A DNA stretch of 64,000 nucleotides, taken from assembly GCF_046098205.1 (NCBI RefSeq), contig NZ_JBJURJ010000002.1, forward strand, positions 425,338 through 489,337. Direction: 5' to 3'. Source of the DNA: Paenibacillus_AR mesotrionivorans (lineage in GTDB: Bacteria; Bacillota; Bacilli; Paenibacillales; NBRC-103111). Made by a program: the position numbers and the translations under genes. Positions within the stretch are counted from its first letter, which is position 1. The number at the start of each line of letters is the position of its first letter. Shown here piece after piece: positions 17,174-26,401 of this stretch. The notes beneath the pieces are model-generated. The model made no database searches. It was not told where the DNA came from and saw nothing but the letters and a program-made list of their open reading frames with translations.

Positions 17174-17944
17174 TTAAGCTTTTGGCTGCACAACACCGTC
17201 CCAGTGTCCTTGCGGGGTGACCGGCGTCAGCATCCCGGCGATGGCTGCCAGCACGGTGTCGGGGTCCAGTTTGTCCCTTTCGGCCGGCTCCTCGTGCTCA
17301 CTGATGGACTTCTGGACCATCAGGCCGAACAGGAAGGAGATAATCATAGCCGAGGTCCGGCGCACAGGGACAGTAGGCGGCAGCAATCCCATGGACTGAC
17401 AGGCCTCAATCCATTCGGCGGTGAAGGTGATCCAGCTTTGCTGGAGATTGACGACAATGCGGGACACATCCGGCTGCTCCTGGCGGCTGAGCAAATAGAT
17501 GAAGCAGCGGCGCAGGACGATCTGCCGTTGGTTGCCCGGCTCCAGCAGGCCCCTGACAATCACCGTCAGCGGCCCCAGCCTTCCCGGGGCCAGAGACCCG
17601 CCCGTTCCACCGGACGGATGGCCTGGGGGTTGACCCTGCGCCTGCCCGAATCCATGGGGATGTCCTCCGTCCCCTGCCCCAGAAGGCGTTTGGCCCGCTC
17701 CTGCCCCCTGCCTCTGGTGGCCGGCCGCTTTATTGCGGTACTCCTCCACCTTCTTGATCATGTGCTCCTCCAGAATAAGCCCGAACAGCTCATCCTTGCT
17801 CTGCACATAGTGATAGATGGCGCCTTTGGACATGCCTGAGCGCTTAATAATCTCCTGAAGCGTCGTATTCTGGCAGCCGATCTCAGCGGCAAGCCGTTCG
17901 GTGGTTTCCAGCACAGCTTTTAGAGTAAGAGAGGTACGGTCCAT
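17174..17944 (-). CDS. TetR/AcrR family regulator with low-complexity insert
   Basis: 256 residues. The helix-turn-helix is clear in residues 10-55 (TTLQEIIKRSGMSKGAIYHYVQSKDELF). The C-terminal ligand domain resumes at about residue 125. Residues about 73-124 are Gly/Gln/Pro-rich and unlike a TetR helix. In this stretch a different frame shows much higher third-position GC, so two compensating frameshifts are possible; a genuine linker is the alternative. The gene follows the 101-residue protein by 8 bp, probably in one operon. Its target is unknown. Confidence 0.75.
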   Translation of the reverse strand: MDRTSLTLKAVLETTERLAAEIGCQNTTLQEIIKRSGMSKGAIYHYVQSKDELFGLILEEHMIKKVEEYRNKAAGHQRQGAGAGQTPSGAGDGGHPHGFGQAQGQPPGHPSGGTGGSLAPGRLGPLTVIVRGLLEPGNQRQIVLRRCFIYLLSRQEQPDVSRIVVNLQQSWITFTAEWIEACQSMGLLPPTVPVRRTSAMIISFLFGLMVQKSISEHEEPAERDKLDPDTVLAAIAGMLTPVTPQGHWDGVVQPKA

Positions 17945-17952
17945 TCATAGCT

Positions 17953-18258
17953 TCATTCCTTTTGGCTTTTTTCTTTGGAATAATAACTGTACGGGAAGAT
18001 ATTACCGCGGATGGACACCTTGCGAAGCTCCTTGGCGAAGAAAAGTTTAACCACCTCGTACCGTTCTTCCGTATCCTCATCCTCCAGCATCTCCATACAG
18101 CATTCCTGGAGAGAGCCGTAGAAATATTGATCCCCGTCATATTGCAGCATCAGCCGGCCGCCGTTGGAATTGAACAAGGCCATCAGACTGGGAATGTCGT
18201 TCCTTTCCTCTTCAAAAAGCACATTTCCGCCATCAAAGTCACAAAACAACACACGCAT
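17953..18258 (-). CDS. Hypothetical protein, 101 residues
   Basis: An acidic soluble protein (MRVLFCDFDGGNVLFEEE, then LMLQYDGDQYFYGSLQECCMEML) with no recognised domain. A GAGGAGAG ribosome binding site precedes the ATG. It starts an apparent two-gene operon with the TetR regulator 8 bp downstream. Confidence 0.6.
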   Translation of the reverse strand: MRVLFCDFDGGNVLFEEERNDIPSLMALFNSNGGRLMLQYDGDQYFYGSLQECCMEMLEDEDTEERYEVVKLFFAKELRKVSIRGNIFPYSYYSKEKSQKE

Positions 18259-18375
18259 TGTTATCTCTCCTCATCTTTTATGTAAGATTATCTCGCAAAT
18301 ATCATAGCAAACCGACTGGCGGTTTATAAAGTGTCTATTTTTTGAATTGTGGGATTTGCGCGACAATAACTACAA

Positions 18376-18403
18376 CAAAAAGAACCCCGCCATACGGCAG
18401 GGT
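18376..18403 (-). terminator. Terminator of the DUF1801 gene
   Basis: On the minus strand ACCCTGCC pairs with GGCGGGGT (one mismatch) and is followed by TCTTTTTG. Confidence 0.65.
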
Positions 18404-18415
18404 CCGGAAAATGCT

Positions 18416-18808
18416 TTATTCTTGTTTGGGGGACCGTTTCTTCTTGCCCTTCGCCAGATTTTCCTCCACACGGAAGGCGGTAATCCGGCGCACCAGCTCC
18501 AGAGGCAGAGGGTCCTTAAAGGGAAACTGGACGGAGCCCTTCGCTCCCTTATATGCAGCCAGTTCCTCCTGGAAGGCCTCGATTCCGCTGGGGGCAGGGT
18601 AAAACCCGATATGATTCTTAAAAGCGGCAAAATGGACCAGGTTCCCGTTCAGATAAAAGGTCGGCATCTGGTAGCTGATGATTTCCTCCGCCTCCGGAGC
18701 CGCCTCCCGGATGGTCCGGCGCATGGACTCCAGCTTGTCCCGGATTTCCTGCGGGAAGTCCGCTATATAAGCATCAATGGAAGCATATCCGCTCTGGGAA
18801 TCTGACAT
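18416..18808 (-). CDS. DUF1801/YdhG family protein (frataxin-like iron chaperone fold)
   Basis: A 130-residue protein with the family pattern IDAYIADFPQEIRDKLESMR, then ISYQMPTFYLNG, HIGFYPAPSGIEAF and SVQFPFKDPLPLELVRRI. The Bacillus member Fra/YdhG supplies iron in the cytosol; that role is inferred here from family. The C-terminus is Lys-rich. The gene lies 15 bp downstream of the HEAT-repeat gene on the same strand. Confidence 0.82.
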   Translation of the reverse strand: MSDSQSGYASIDAYIADFPQEIRDKLESMRRTIREAAPEAEEIISYQMPTFYLNGNLVHFAAFKNHIGFYPAPSGIEAFQEELAAYKGAKGSVQFPFKDPLPLELVRRITAFRVEENLAKGKKKRSPKQE

Positions 18809-18823
18809 AACAACGCCCCTAAC

Positions 18824-19276
18824 TTATTGTTCCCGGCGGGTAGAAATCCCCGACCATTGGGCTTCCAACCAAACGTCGAACTCGTCGCCTTTGTCACCTT
18901 CGAACGCATCATACAGATCCAGCCGCATTTTGCGCAGCTTCTCCTTAAACTCTTCGTAGGTGTGCCCTTCGGGAAGGCTCTTCTTGATACGGATCAGGGC
19001 CTTGCCTGCACCCTTAATCACCTCGCCCTTGCGCCGCGGCGGCAGCTGTACATGCTCTCCCAGCTGCTTCAGGGAGCGGTAAGCCGCCTCCTGAACCGCA
19101 TACACCGGGTCATTCTCCAAGCGGTGCTTCAAAATATCGACAACCTGCTCATGCTTCAGCTGTCCCAGTTCCTTGACCGCGTCCAAACGGTCCTTCCAGC
19201 TGGATGTGCGGCTTGCAGCAGCCTTCAGCTCTTCGTAGCCGGCAGGCAGGGGTTCCTTTTTAGTGTTTTTTGCCAA
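18824..19276 (-). CDS. HEAT-repeat-containing protein
   Basis: A 150-residue soluble protein with two HEAT-like helical repeats (about residues 25-75: WKDRLDAVKELGQLKHEQVVDIL, then ENDPVYAVQEAAYRSLKQLG). The C-terminal part is charged. HEAT repeats are protein-binding scaffolds. Small proteins of this kind are conserved in Bacillales but uncharacterised. Confidence 0.72.
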   Translation of the reverse strand: MAKNTKKEPLPAGYEELKAAASRTSSWKDRLDAVKELGQLKHEQVVDILKHRLENDPVYAVQEAAYRSLKQLGEHVQLPPRRKGEVIKGAGKALIRIKKSLPEGHTYEEFKEKLRKMRLDLYDAFEGDKGDEFDVWLEAQWSGISTRREQ

Positions 19277-19417
19277 TTGATCGCATCCTGTTCCATTAAG
19301 AAATAGTTTTGGTACAAGCCATTATACCACATTCTTCCCTGCCCTGCCCATCTGCCGTCGAATTGTATGGCAAAAGCCCGGGCGCCCCATCATAATATAG
19401 TGAGAGGAGGGAAAACC

Positions 19418-19969
19418 ATGCAGAAGAAACATACCGCCAATGCCATCACCCTGTCCAGAATCGCCCTGCTACCTTTTCTTCCCCTGGCTTCCGGGAATGT
19501 GATGCTATTCTGCATCCTGTATCTGTTGTGCGGAGCAACGGATATGGCAGACGGGTGGATCGCCCGCAAAACCGGCAGCCACAGCCCGTTGGGCGCCCGG
19601 CTGGACAGCATTGCGGATCTGTGTATGTTCGGCGCTGTTTTTGTCTGGTGCTGGCTCCGGATGGGTCCGGATGTCCGGCCGTTCCTGCCTTGGGTCATCC
19701 TCACCATCGCAGTCCGGGGGCTGAATCTCGCCGTAGCCGCGTGGAAATACCGCACCTTCGCCATCCTGCATACCTGGGGAAACAAGCTGACAGGAGCGCT
19801 TCTGTTTATCGCCCCCTTCATCATCGCCTCCGGCTATTACGCCTTTTTGTGGCCCGCCTGTATTCTCTCCGTCCTCTCTGCTTGTGAGGAACTGCTGCTC
19901 CATCTGTCCTCTCCGCGTCTGGATCTGAATAAACGGGGGTTCCTTTTCAAGGACCCGTCAAGGACGTAG
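19418..19969 (+). CDS. CDP-alcohol phosphatidyltransferase family protein
   Basis: A 183-residue integral membrane enzyme of phospholipid synthesis. It carries the full family motif DG-x2-AR-x8-G-x3-D-x3-D, seen as DMADGWIARKTG followed by PLGARLDSIADL. Several hydrophobic helices follow. The acceptor alcohol is uncertain; it is shorter than the usual PgsA. The ATG at 19418 follows AGAGGAGGG and is clearly better than longer in-frame starts. It meets the convergent membrane protein gene end to end. Confidence 0.82.
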   Translation: MQKKHTANAITLSRIALLPFLPLASGNVMLFCILYLLCGATDMADGWIARKTGSHSPLGARLDSIADLCMFGAVFVWCWLRMGPDVRPFLPWVILTIAVRGLNLAVAAWKYRTFAILHTWGNKLTGALLFIAPFIIASGYYAFLWPACILSVLSACEELLLHLSSPRLDLNKRGFLFKDPSRT

Positions 19970-20500
19970 CTAGGACTTACCCTTTTCCTTCAGCCGGAAA
20001 GGGTTGTTCACCGTAAGCACCAGATCCTCCCCCCTCCTAGAGGTCCCAATAATCACCTCATCCTGCCACCTCTGATAGAAATAAATCGGGATGGCGGTTC
20101 CGAACATGATCAGAAACGCACCCCAATAATTCAGCTGGTGGAAGCTGTAGAGCCAACCGTCAAGAAACCACGGATTCAGCACAAAGGTGAACCCCGCGTC
20201 GACAACCAGATTCACCAGGAAAAACAGCCACCACCTGTGATAGGTCAGCCGAAAAATCCAGAGGGTTCCAATAAAAAAAGGACCGAACAAAATCGGCAGA
20301 AGTGTAATGTTTCCCCATGCAAAAAGGTATTGGTCAATGGTCCACCAATTGTAATGGTAAGCGGCCTCCGAAACTAAGGGCATCGCCAGCATAGCCAGAA
20401 GGGTAGCCGGCATAAACCGCTTAATATCCTGTCTCTTCATGAAAAAAAGCGAAAACCATGGAGCAATCATGCCCACCCAGAGCAACATTTTCGTCATCAT
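19970..20500 (-). CDS. CBO0543-like membrane protein
   Basis: A 176-residue protein with about five hydrophobic segments (for example WVGMIAPWFSLFF and ITLLPILFGPFFIGTLWIF) and a soluble C-terminal tail. It resembles the uncharacterised CBO0543 family of Firmicute membrane proteins. Function is unknown. The gap 20501-20722 shows no supported feature. Confidence 0.55.
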   Translation of the reverse strand: MMTKMLLWVGMIAPWFSLFFMKRQDIKRFMPATLLAMLAMPLVSEAAYHYNWWTIDQYLFAWGNITLLPILFGPFFIGTLWIFRLTYHRWWLFFLVNLVVDAGFTFVLNPWFLDGWLYSFHQLNYWGAFLIMFGTAIPIYFYQRWQDEVIIGTSRRGEDLVLTVNNPFRLKEKGKS

Positions 20501-20722
20501 AGGGCTCCCTTTTATCCGGATATAGGATCAGGATGCCCCTTCCAATTCATTCCATACACGAAACTTCGTCATAACCGCATGATCTTCGGCAGCGCTTTCC
20601 TGTCAGGTTATTCCGGGAAACAGCTGTTGCTGTCGCTTACCGGGGCCTCCAGCTTTTTTGTCAGTATTTCCCGGGTAATGACAAGTTGGAGGCCTTGGTC
20701 AACCGGAGATTCCATCCATTCG

Positions 20723-21259
20723 TCAAATCCTGCCCTCAGCTTCCACTCTGACCAAAATTTCGTTGACGGTTTCCTCCGGCGTTTGCTCAGAATTATCCAG
20801 CCATAATCCGATTTTTGGCGTTTCTTCATGGAACAGACGGTAGAAGCCCTCCACTGAAAACGAGCCATACCCGGTTTTACCCCGCCCCGTTTCTCTTCTA
20901 GCGACAATTTCCGGCCGGGGGCAAAGCGCCACCACATAAAGCGGGCGATGGCGGATCATGTCCACAAACTCCCCCAGGGCTCGTCCGATGTAATTGTCCT
21001 GTACCACCACTTGAAACCCCGCCTCACAATAAGCCTCCGCCGTGTCTGCCGCCAGCCGGTAGCGGAGCCGAAGCTGCCTCATCGCCTCCTCCGAAGGTTC
21101 GGGGGACATCTCCTCTCTTCCCGACACCACCATTCTCCGGAATACATCCCCGCGCACATGGACACCCCGGTCAAAACGCTCCGCCAATAACTGTGACACC
21201 GTGGATTTGCCGGCTGCCATAACCCCGGTCACTACTATGATTCCTGCTTGCTCCAGCAT
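20723..21259 (-). CDS. P-loop kinase/phosphotransferase-like protein
   Basis: A 178-residue protein with an N-terminal Walker A (VTGVMAAGKSTVSQLL), a QDNYIG segment and a LID-like Arg-rich region (ARRETGRGKTGYGS). It is similar in type to small-molecule kinases such as the chloramphenicol phosphotransferase-like family. The substrate is unknown. It lies 30 bp downstream of the acetyltransferase gene on the same strand, possibly in one transcript. Confidence 0.72.
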   Translation of the reverse strand: MLEQAGIIVVTGVMAAGKSTVSQLLAERFDRGVHVRGDVFRRMVVSGREEMSPEPSEEAMRQLRLRYRLAADTAEAYCEAGFQVVVQDNYIGRALGEFVDMIRHRPLYVVALCPRPEIVARRETGRGKTGYGSFSVEGFYRLFHEETPKIGLWLDNSEQTPEETVNEILVRVEAEGRI

Positions 21260-21289
21260 GCTCTTTTCCTCCTCAAGAAATAATTTACC

Positions 21290-21727
21290 CTATATATCTT
21301 TCACAAAGTAAATAACCCGTTCCGTTTCCCGGAAGCCGCTGTTGTGATGGAAGGCTTGGCTTAGGGTATTGTCCTGCAGGCAGTCTGAGGCAAGCTGGGC
21401 CAGCCCCTTGTCTCTTGCGAATTGCTCGGCCCTGGCGATCAGCTGCCGGGCCACTCCCCGGCGTCTCCATTCCGGAAGCACATAGATGGCCTCCAGGAAA
21501 GCGACCGGGGAGCTATCCGTGCCATTCACATAGTCCTGCCGTACAGAAATATTCATAAAACCCACGGCTTGTCCATCCTGCATACACAGAAATCCGGTTT
21601 CTTTGCCCGTTGCCAAAAAATCCGCATACTCCGTCTCCAGCTCCCCGGCGGAATGTCCCGCAAACAAACGGGAGGCAAGCCCCACCCATAATCCCAGGTT
21701 CGATAAATCTGCCTGCACAATCTCCAT
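21290..21727 (-). CDS. GNAT acetyltransferase, AAC(6')-like
   Basis: A 145-residue acetyltransferase. The pattern LWVGLASRLF, then ATGKETGFLCMQDGQAVGF, FLEAIYVLPEWRRRGVARQL (acetyl-CoA binding loop), ASDCLQDNTLSQAFHHNSGF and ETERVIYF is that of aminoglycoside 6'-N-acetyltransferases. Members modify amikacin/kanamycin-type drugs, but chromosomal homologues may have other substrates, so resistance is inferred, not shown. ATG 21727 is chosen over 21733 for spacing to AAAGGA. Confidence 0.75.
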   Translation of the reverse strand: MEIVQADLSNLGLWVGLASRLFAGHSAGELETEYADFLATGKETGFLCMQDGQAVGFMNISVRQDYVNGTDSSPVAFLEAIYVLPEWRRRGVARQLIARAEQFARDKGLAQLASDCLQDNTLSQAFHHNSGFRETERVIYFVKDI

Positions 21728-21945
21728 CTCCATCTTCCTTTCTTCATATATAAATGAAAACCGTCTGTGCTGCGGTTGCCCGCTGCCCGGAAACGATGCA
21801 ATTCTATTCAAATATACCACTTTATACCGATAGCATATTCTTATGGACAGATAAAAGAATAAATAAAAACTTTCTCTACCACCTGCCGTATAATCTTAGG
21901 TATAATCGACAGGTGCTTTTAAAAACAAAGAAATCTGGTGATGAC

Positions 21946-23721
21946 ATGTTTCAAATCAAGTGGTTGTGGCAGAATCTGAAAGGGGACCGGGCACGGTATG
22001 TAATAGCCCTCTGCCTGTCCGTGCTGACAGCCTCGCTCACTGTAGTAAACCCTTACATCGGCCAGCAGATTGTGGACACCTTCATCTCGGGAAGCAGTGC
22101 ACTGGAAAATCTCAGCACCCAGAAAACGCTTCTCATTACCCTGTGTTTGTCCATGATCGGATTTTCTCTTCTGCGGACGGGTCTTGCTTATCTGACCTAC
22201 ATGCAGTACGAGCGTTCCTCCCAGAACATGATGTACCGGGTGCGTATCTTCCTGTATAACAAAATCCAGGGCCAGGATATGCATTACTACGACCACAACC
22301 GGACCGGGGACCTGATGACCAAGATGACAGGCGATCTGGAAATGGTACGCCACTCCATGGCGTGGATTGTCAAGATGATCATTGAATCGCTGGTGGTGTT
22401 TGCTGCGGCGCTGATTTACTTCTTCAGCATCGACGTGCAGCTGACCCTGTGGCTCCTGATTTTGTCCCCTGCGATTTTTATGACGGCCTTCCTGTTTGCC
22501 AAACGGGTCCGCCCCATGTACGTGGACCTGCGCGAGAAGCTCTCCCAGCTGAATACCACCACCCAGGAGAACATCGCCGGCAACCGGGTTGTGAAAGCCT
22601 TCGCCCGGGAGGAATACGAGGTAGAGAAATTCACCGAGAAGAACGTGAACTTTTCCAAGGCCAATAAAGCGGCCGCCATGGTCTGGCTGGATTATTTCCC
22701 GTTTCTGGAAACCTTCGCCCAGGGCTTCAGCGTCATTCTGATGCTGGCCGGCGGGATTTTCGTCATGAACGACCGGATTACCTTCGGTGAATTCGCCGCC
22801 TTCTCGTCGCTATTGTGGGGATTGTCCAACCCGATGCGGAACATCGGCATCATCATTAACGATATTCAGCGTTTTATTGCCAGCTTGAATAAGATTGTCG
22901 ACGTCTTCTATGCCAACCCGCGGATTGCAAACGGACACAATGCCTTGGTAAAGCGCCGGTACCAAGGGCGTATCGAGTTCGATCATGTCACTTTTAAATA
23001 TGATAACGTCACCGTTCTGGACGATATTAACCTGAAGGTGAGCCCCGGGGAAACCGTGGCCATTATGGGCTCGACCGGCTCGGGCAAAACCTCCCTGATC
23101 AACCTGATCCCGCGTTTTTACGATGTATCCAAAGGACGGGTGCTGGTGGACGGTGTGGATGTGCGCAAGCTGGAGCTTGACGAGCTTCGCTGGAATGTGG
23201 GGATCGCCACCCAGGATGTGCTGCTGTTCTCCGACACCATCGACGGCAACATCGCCTACGGCAACCCCGAGCTTCCCGAAGCCGACGTGGTGAAGATGGC
23301 CGAGCTGGCGGCAGCCCATGATTTTATCAGCAAAATGCCGGAGGGCTACGACACCATCGTAGGCGAACGTGGCGTCGGTTTGTCAGGCGGGCAGAAGCAG
23401 CGGATTGCCCTGGCCCGTGCCTTGGCGGTGCAGCCGCCGATCCTCATCCTCGACGATACCACCTCCGCCGTGGACCTGGAGACAGAGGAGCATATCCAGA
23501 AGAGTTTGCGGGAGCTGGAGTTCTCCTGCACCAAGATTATCATCGCCCAGCGGGTATCCACCACCGCCAACGCTGACCGGATCTTCATTCTGGACAACGG
23601 CAAGGTTATCGAGGAAGGCACCCACGCGGAGCTTCTGGCCAAACGCGGATATTATTATGAAGTCTTTATGCTGCAGAACGAGGGTATCGGAAGGCAGGTG
23701 AACGCCAATGGCAAGGAATAA
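21946..23721 (+). CDS. ABC exporter half-transporter with degenerate NBD
   Basis: 591 residues: six membrane helices (residues ~20-310), then a nucleotide-binding domain. Walker A is GSTGSGKTS, the signature is LSGGQKQR and Walker B is ILILDDTTSAVD. Asp replaces the usual catalytic Glu, and the switch His is Gln (IIAQRVST). These changes mark the degenerate site of heterodimeric multidrug exporters such as BmrC or TM287. Its partner overlaps by 14 bp. The ATG at 21946 begins MFQIKWLWQNL; longer in-frame starts lack a ribosome binding site. Two TATAAT boxes at 21889 and 21901 suggest promoters, but no good -35 is seen. Confidence 0.9.
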   Translation: MFQIKWLWQNLKGDRARYVIALCLSVLTASLTVVNPYIGQQIVDTFISGSSALENLSTQKTLLITLCLSMIGFSLLRTGLAYLTYMQYERSSQNMMYRVRIFLYNKIQGQDMHYYDHNRTGDLMTKMTGDLEMVRHSMAWIVKMIIESLVVFAAALIYFFSIDVQLTLWLLILSPAIFMTAFLFAKRVRPMYVDLREKLSQLNTTTQENIAGNRVVKAFAREEYEVEKFTEKNVNFSKANKAAAMVWLDYFPFLETFAQGFSVILMLAGGIFVMNDRITFGEFAAFSSLLWGLSNPMRNIGIIINDIQRFIASLNKIVDVFYANPRIANGHNALVKRRYQGRIEFDHVTFKYDNVTVLDDINLKVSPGETVAIMGSTGSGKTSLINLIPRFYDVSKGRVLVDGVDVRKLELDELRWNVGIATQDVLLFSDTIDGNIAYGNPELPEADVVKMAELAAAHDFISKMPEGYDTIVGERGVGLSGGQKQRIALARALAVQPPILILDDTTSAVDLETEEHIQKSLRELEFSCTKIIIAQRVSTTANADRIFILDNGKVIEEGTHAELLAKRGYYYEVFMLQNEGIGRQVNANGKE

Positions 23722-25483
23722 GTTCGATATTGACGAAAACCTGGAATCGCCGTTTGACATCAATCACTTCAAGCGGGCCATGATTTATATCCGGAAGCAA
23801 AAAAGCCCCATGATTCTGGCCTTCACCCTAAGCGCGCTGTCTGCAGCCGTTGGCCTCTCCGCCCCGCTGATCATGCAGCATATCGTCGACGTGGTCATTC
23901 CCGATAAAGCAGTGGGCGCCCTGGTGGGCTGGTCGGCTCTGATCCTGTTCACCATCGTAGCCAGCGTCATTATGGCGACATACCGTTCCCGGATTATGAC
24001 CCGGGTGGGCCAGGACATTATCTTCGATATCCGCACGGATCTGTTCAAGCATCTCCAGGAGCTGCCGTTCCAGTATTATGATGACCGGCCCCAGGGCAAA
24101 ATCCTGATCCGGGTCGTCAACTACGTCAACTCCGTATCGGATGTGCTGTCCAACGGGATAATCAACTTTGTGCTCGAAATCGTCAACCTGCTGTTTATCG
24201 CCATCTTCATGTTTATGGTCAATGCCAAGCTATCCCTCCTGATTCTGGCGGGACTTCCGGTATTCCTGGCCCTGATGATCCTGATCAAGAACGGCCAACG
24301 CCGGGCCTGGCAGGCGGTTTCCAACAAAAGCTCCAACGTAAACGCCTACCTTCAGGAAAGCATCAGCGGTATCCGTGTCACCCAGATTTTCACCCGGGAG
24401 CAATACAATGAGGGCACCTTCACCCGGCTGGCGGGCAACTTCCGCAAGGCATGGATGCATGCCCAATTGTACAACGGCTTCATTCCGTTTGCCGTAGATA
24501 ATCTGGCCACCATCGTATCCACCTCTATCTACCTGGTGGGACTGCTGATTCTGGGGCCGGAGGAGGTCACCTTCGGGGTCATCATCGCTATGACCAGCTA
24601 TGCCGCCCGCTTCTGGCAGCCGATTCTGAACCTGTCGAACCTGTACAACTCCTTCATCAACGCTGTGGCTTATCTGGAGCGTATCTTCGAAACACTGGAT
24701 GAACCGGTGACAGTAAGCGACATTCCCGACGCACTGGAGCTGCCGCCCATCAAGGGTGATGTGGCCTTCGATGATGTGACCTTCGCTTATGAGCCGGGCC
24801 GCAATATTCTGGAGCATCTGTCCTTCAAGGTAAAAGCCGGGGAAAGCATCGCTCTGGTAGGTCCTACCGGCGCAGGCAAAACCACCGTGGTGAACCTGAT
24901 TTCCCGGTTCTACAACATCACCGGCGGACGGATTCTCGTGGACGGCTATGACATCAACCAGGTGACCCTGAAATCCCTGCGCAGCCAAATGGGCATTATG
25001 CTCCAGGACAGCTTCATCTTCTCCGGCACCATTCTGGACAATATCCGTTACGGCAGGCTGGATGCTACCGAGGAAGAAGTGATCGCCGCAGCCAAGGCTG
25101 TCCGTGCCCATGATTTTATCCAGGAGTTCGAAATGGGTTATAAAACCGAGGTAAACGAACGCGGCTCCAAGCTGTCCCAAGGCCAGCGCCAGCTGATCTC
25201 CTTTGCCCGGACCCTCTTGGCGAATCCGCGCATTCTGATCCTGGACGAAGCCACCTCCTCCATCGACGCCAAAACCGAGCGCCTGCTGCAGGAAGGGCTG
25301 AACGAGCTGTTGAAGGGCAGAACCTCCTTCATCATCGCCCACCGGCTGTCCACAGTAAAGAACTGCGACAGAATCATGTATGTGGCGGACAAGGGTGTGG
25401 CGGAGGCAGGCTCCCACGACGAGCTCATCGCCCGCCGTGGCCTGTATTACCGGCTGTATTCCGCGCAGAAAATGGAAGCATAA
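23708..25483 (+). CDS. ABC exporter half-transporter with canonical NBD
   Basis: 591 residues: six membrane helices, then an NBD with Walker A GPTGAGKTT, signature LSQGQRQL, Walker B ILILDEATSSID and switch His in IIAHRLST. It supplies the catalytically complete elements to the heterodimer with the upstream gene, which has the degenerate ones. The 14-bp overlap points to coupled translation. Substrates cannot be told; relatives export drugs or lipids. A terminator follows. Confidence 0.92.
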   Translation: MARNKFDIDENLESPFDINHFKRAMIYIRKQKSPMILAFTLSALSAAVGLSAPLIMQHIVDVVIPDKAVGALVGWSALILFTIVASVIMATYRSRIMTRVGQDIIFDIRTDLFKHLQELPFQYYDDRPQGKILIRVVNYVNSVSDVLSNGIINFVLEIVNLLFIAIFMFMVNAKLSLLILAGLPVFLALMILIKNGQRRAWQAVSNKSSNVNAYLQESISGIRVTQIFTREQYNEGTFTRLAGNFRKAWMHAQLYNGFIPFAVDNLATIVSTSIYLVGLLILGPEEVTFGVIIAMTSYAARFWQPILNLSNLYNSFINAVAYLERIFETLDEPVTVSDIPDALELPPIKGDVAFDDVTFAYEPGRNILEHLSFKVKAGESIALVGPTGAGKTTVVNLISRFYNITGGRILVDGYDINQVTLKSLRSQMGIMLQDSFIFSGTILDNIRYGRLDATEEEVIAAAKAVRAHDFIQEFEMGYKTEVNERGSKLSQGQRQLISFARTLLANPRILILDEATSSIDAKTERLLQEGLNELLKGRTSFIIAHRLSTVKNCDRIMYVADKGVAEAGSHDELIARRGLYYRLYSAQKMEA

Positions 25484-25500
25484 GCGCCTTGTAAGCGCCA

Positions 25501-25541
25501 AAAAACCCCCGGCCCTCTTGTGGAGGGCTCCGGGGGTTTTT
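25501..25541 (+). terminator. Terminator of the ABC exporter operon
   Basis: CCCCCGG (25506-25512) and CCGGGGG (25530-25536) enclose an inner CCCTC/GAGGG stem and are followed by five T. A-tracts on the other side allow bidirectional use for the convergent TetR operon. Confidence 0.88.
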
Positions 25542-25571
25542 ATGTTGTCCTGCAGGCTGCAGCCGGCAGAT

Positions 25572-25820
25572 TTAATTTGGTGCTGCGCTCTTCCAAGCCG
25601 GCAGCTTGGCCATGGTGCGTGCCGCAATGCCACGGGCGGCTTGTCCGTCCAGTCCTTGGGTCCGTACGAGAAAACCGGTCATCCCTTCCAGCCTTTCGTC
25701 ATAAGACTGCATGGTTCCATCCGGCCTGGCGCAGAATCGGCAATAGTCCTTGCTTTCATCCCCGCCGGGATAATCTGTGGCTTGTGTCATGGGCATGCCG
25801 CAGGCAATGCATATGTTCAT
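25572..25820 (-). CDS. Putative zinc-ribbon protein
   Basis: An 82-residue protein. The pattern CIACGMPM, then DYCRFCARPDG, gives four Cys in two CxxC knuckles as in the putative zinc-ribbon family (PF12674 type). The C-terminal half is helical. It is the last gene of the TetR operon, 39 bp after the CMD gene. Function is unknown. Confidence 0.72.
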   Translation of the reverse strand: MNICIACGMPMTQATDYPGGDESKDYCRFCARPDGTMQSYDERLEGMTGFLVRTQGLDGQAARGIAARTMAKLPAWKSAAPN

Positions 25821-25859
25821 GCTTCTTCCTCCCTGGTTATAAGCAGCTCCGCTCCGTCT

Positions 25860-26180
25860 TCAGCCAGGCAGCTGAACCGAGTCGTACGCCTCCAATGCCA
25901 GCCCCAGGCACTGGGTAATCCCCGTTACACCGCTGACGGTCAGAGTCATCACGATGGTGTCCCGGATCTCCTCCCGGGTTGCTCCCGCCCGTTTAGCCAT
26001 GGGCACATGTGCCGCCACCGCTCCCGCTTCCCCCCGCGAGGCCTTAATGCCGATGTAGATCAGCTGCCGCACCTTATCGTCCAAGGACGTGTGGGACAGG
26101 GTGCCGATCAGCTGGTCGAAGGCCTTGGCCGCATCCGGCGCCTCCTCCCGGAATAGTTGGAACGCATTTTTACTGGACAT
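25860..26180 (-). CDS. Carboxymuconolactone decarboxylase-like protein lacking CxxC
   Basis: A 106-residue all-helical protein of the CMD/AhpD superfamily (AFDQLIGTLSHTSLDDKVRQLI, GIKASRGEAGAVAAHVPMAKRAGAT, REEIRDTIVMTLTVSG). The CxxC-x3-H redox motif of AhpD is replaced by an Ala-rich stretch in which only the His remains, so it is not an AhpD-type peroxidase. The ATG at 26180 has a GAGGGGAAG ribosome binding site. It starts 2 bp after the stop of the upstream gene, so it is cotranscribed with the TetR gene. Confidence 0.8.
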   Translation of the reverse strand: MSSKNAFQLFREEAPDAAKAFDQLIGTLSHTSLDDKVRQLIYIGIKASRGEAGAVAAHVPMAKRAGATREEIRDTIVMTLTVSGVTGITQCLGLALEAYDSVQLPG

Positions 26181-26182
26181 GA

Positions 26183-26401
26183 TTACCGCTTCCCCTCGAA
26201 TGGATTCACTCCCAAATCCTTCAAACCCTCTACTCCCAGCTCTGTCAGACAATAATGCTTGGGATTCTCCTCATCCCGTTGAAACCAGCCCAGCTCCAAA
26301 AGCCGTTCGAACAGCCGGTTGCCCAACGTCCCTCCCAGATGCTCGTAGCATAGCTTGGCCTTCAGGGGAATAGGGTCAGTTTGCGTTCTCCGCAACGCCA
26401 T
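26183..26401 (-). CDS. Small winged-helix C-terminal-type protein
   Basis: A 72-residue protein (KLCYEHLGGTLGNRLFERLLELGW, then KHYCLTELGVEGLKDLG). It resembles the C-terminal half of ArsR-type regulators of YczG kind, without the DNA-binding half. It overlaps the TetR gene by 26 bp and is 2 bp from the CMD gene. It may work with the TetR protein or be a reduced remnant kept in the operon. Function is not known. Confidence 0.55.
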   Translation of the reverse strand: MALRRTQTDPIPLKAKLCYEHLGGTLGNRLFERLLELGWFQRDEENPKHYCLTELGVEGLKDLGVNPFEGKR

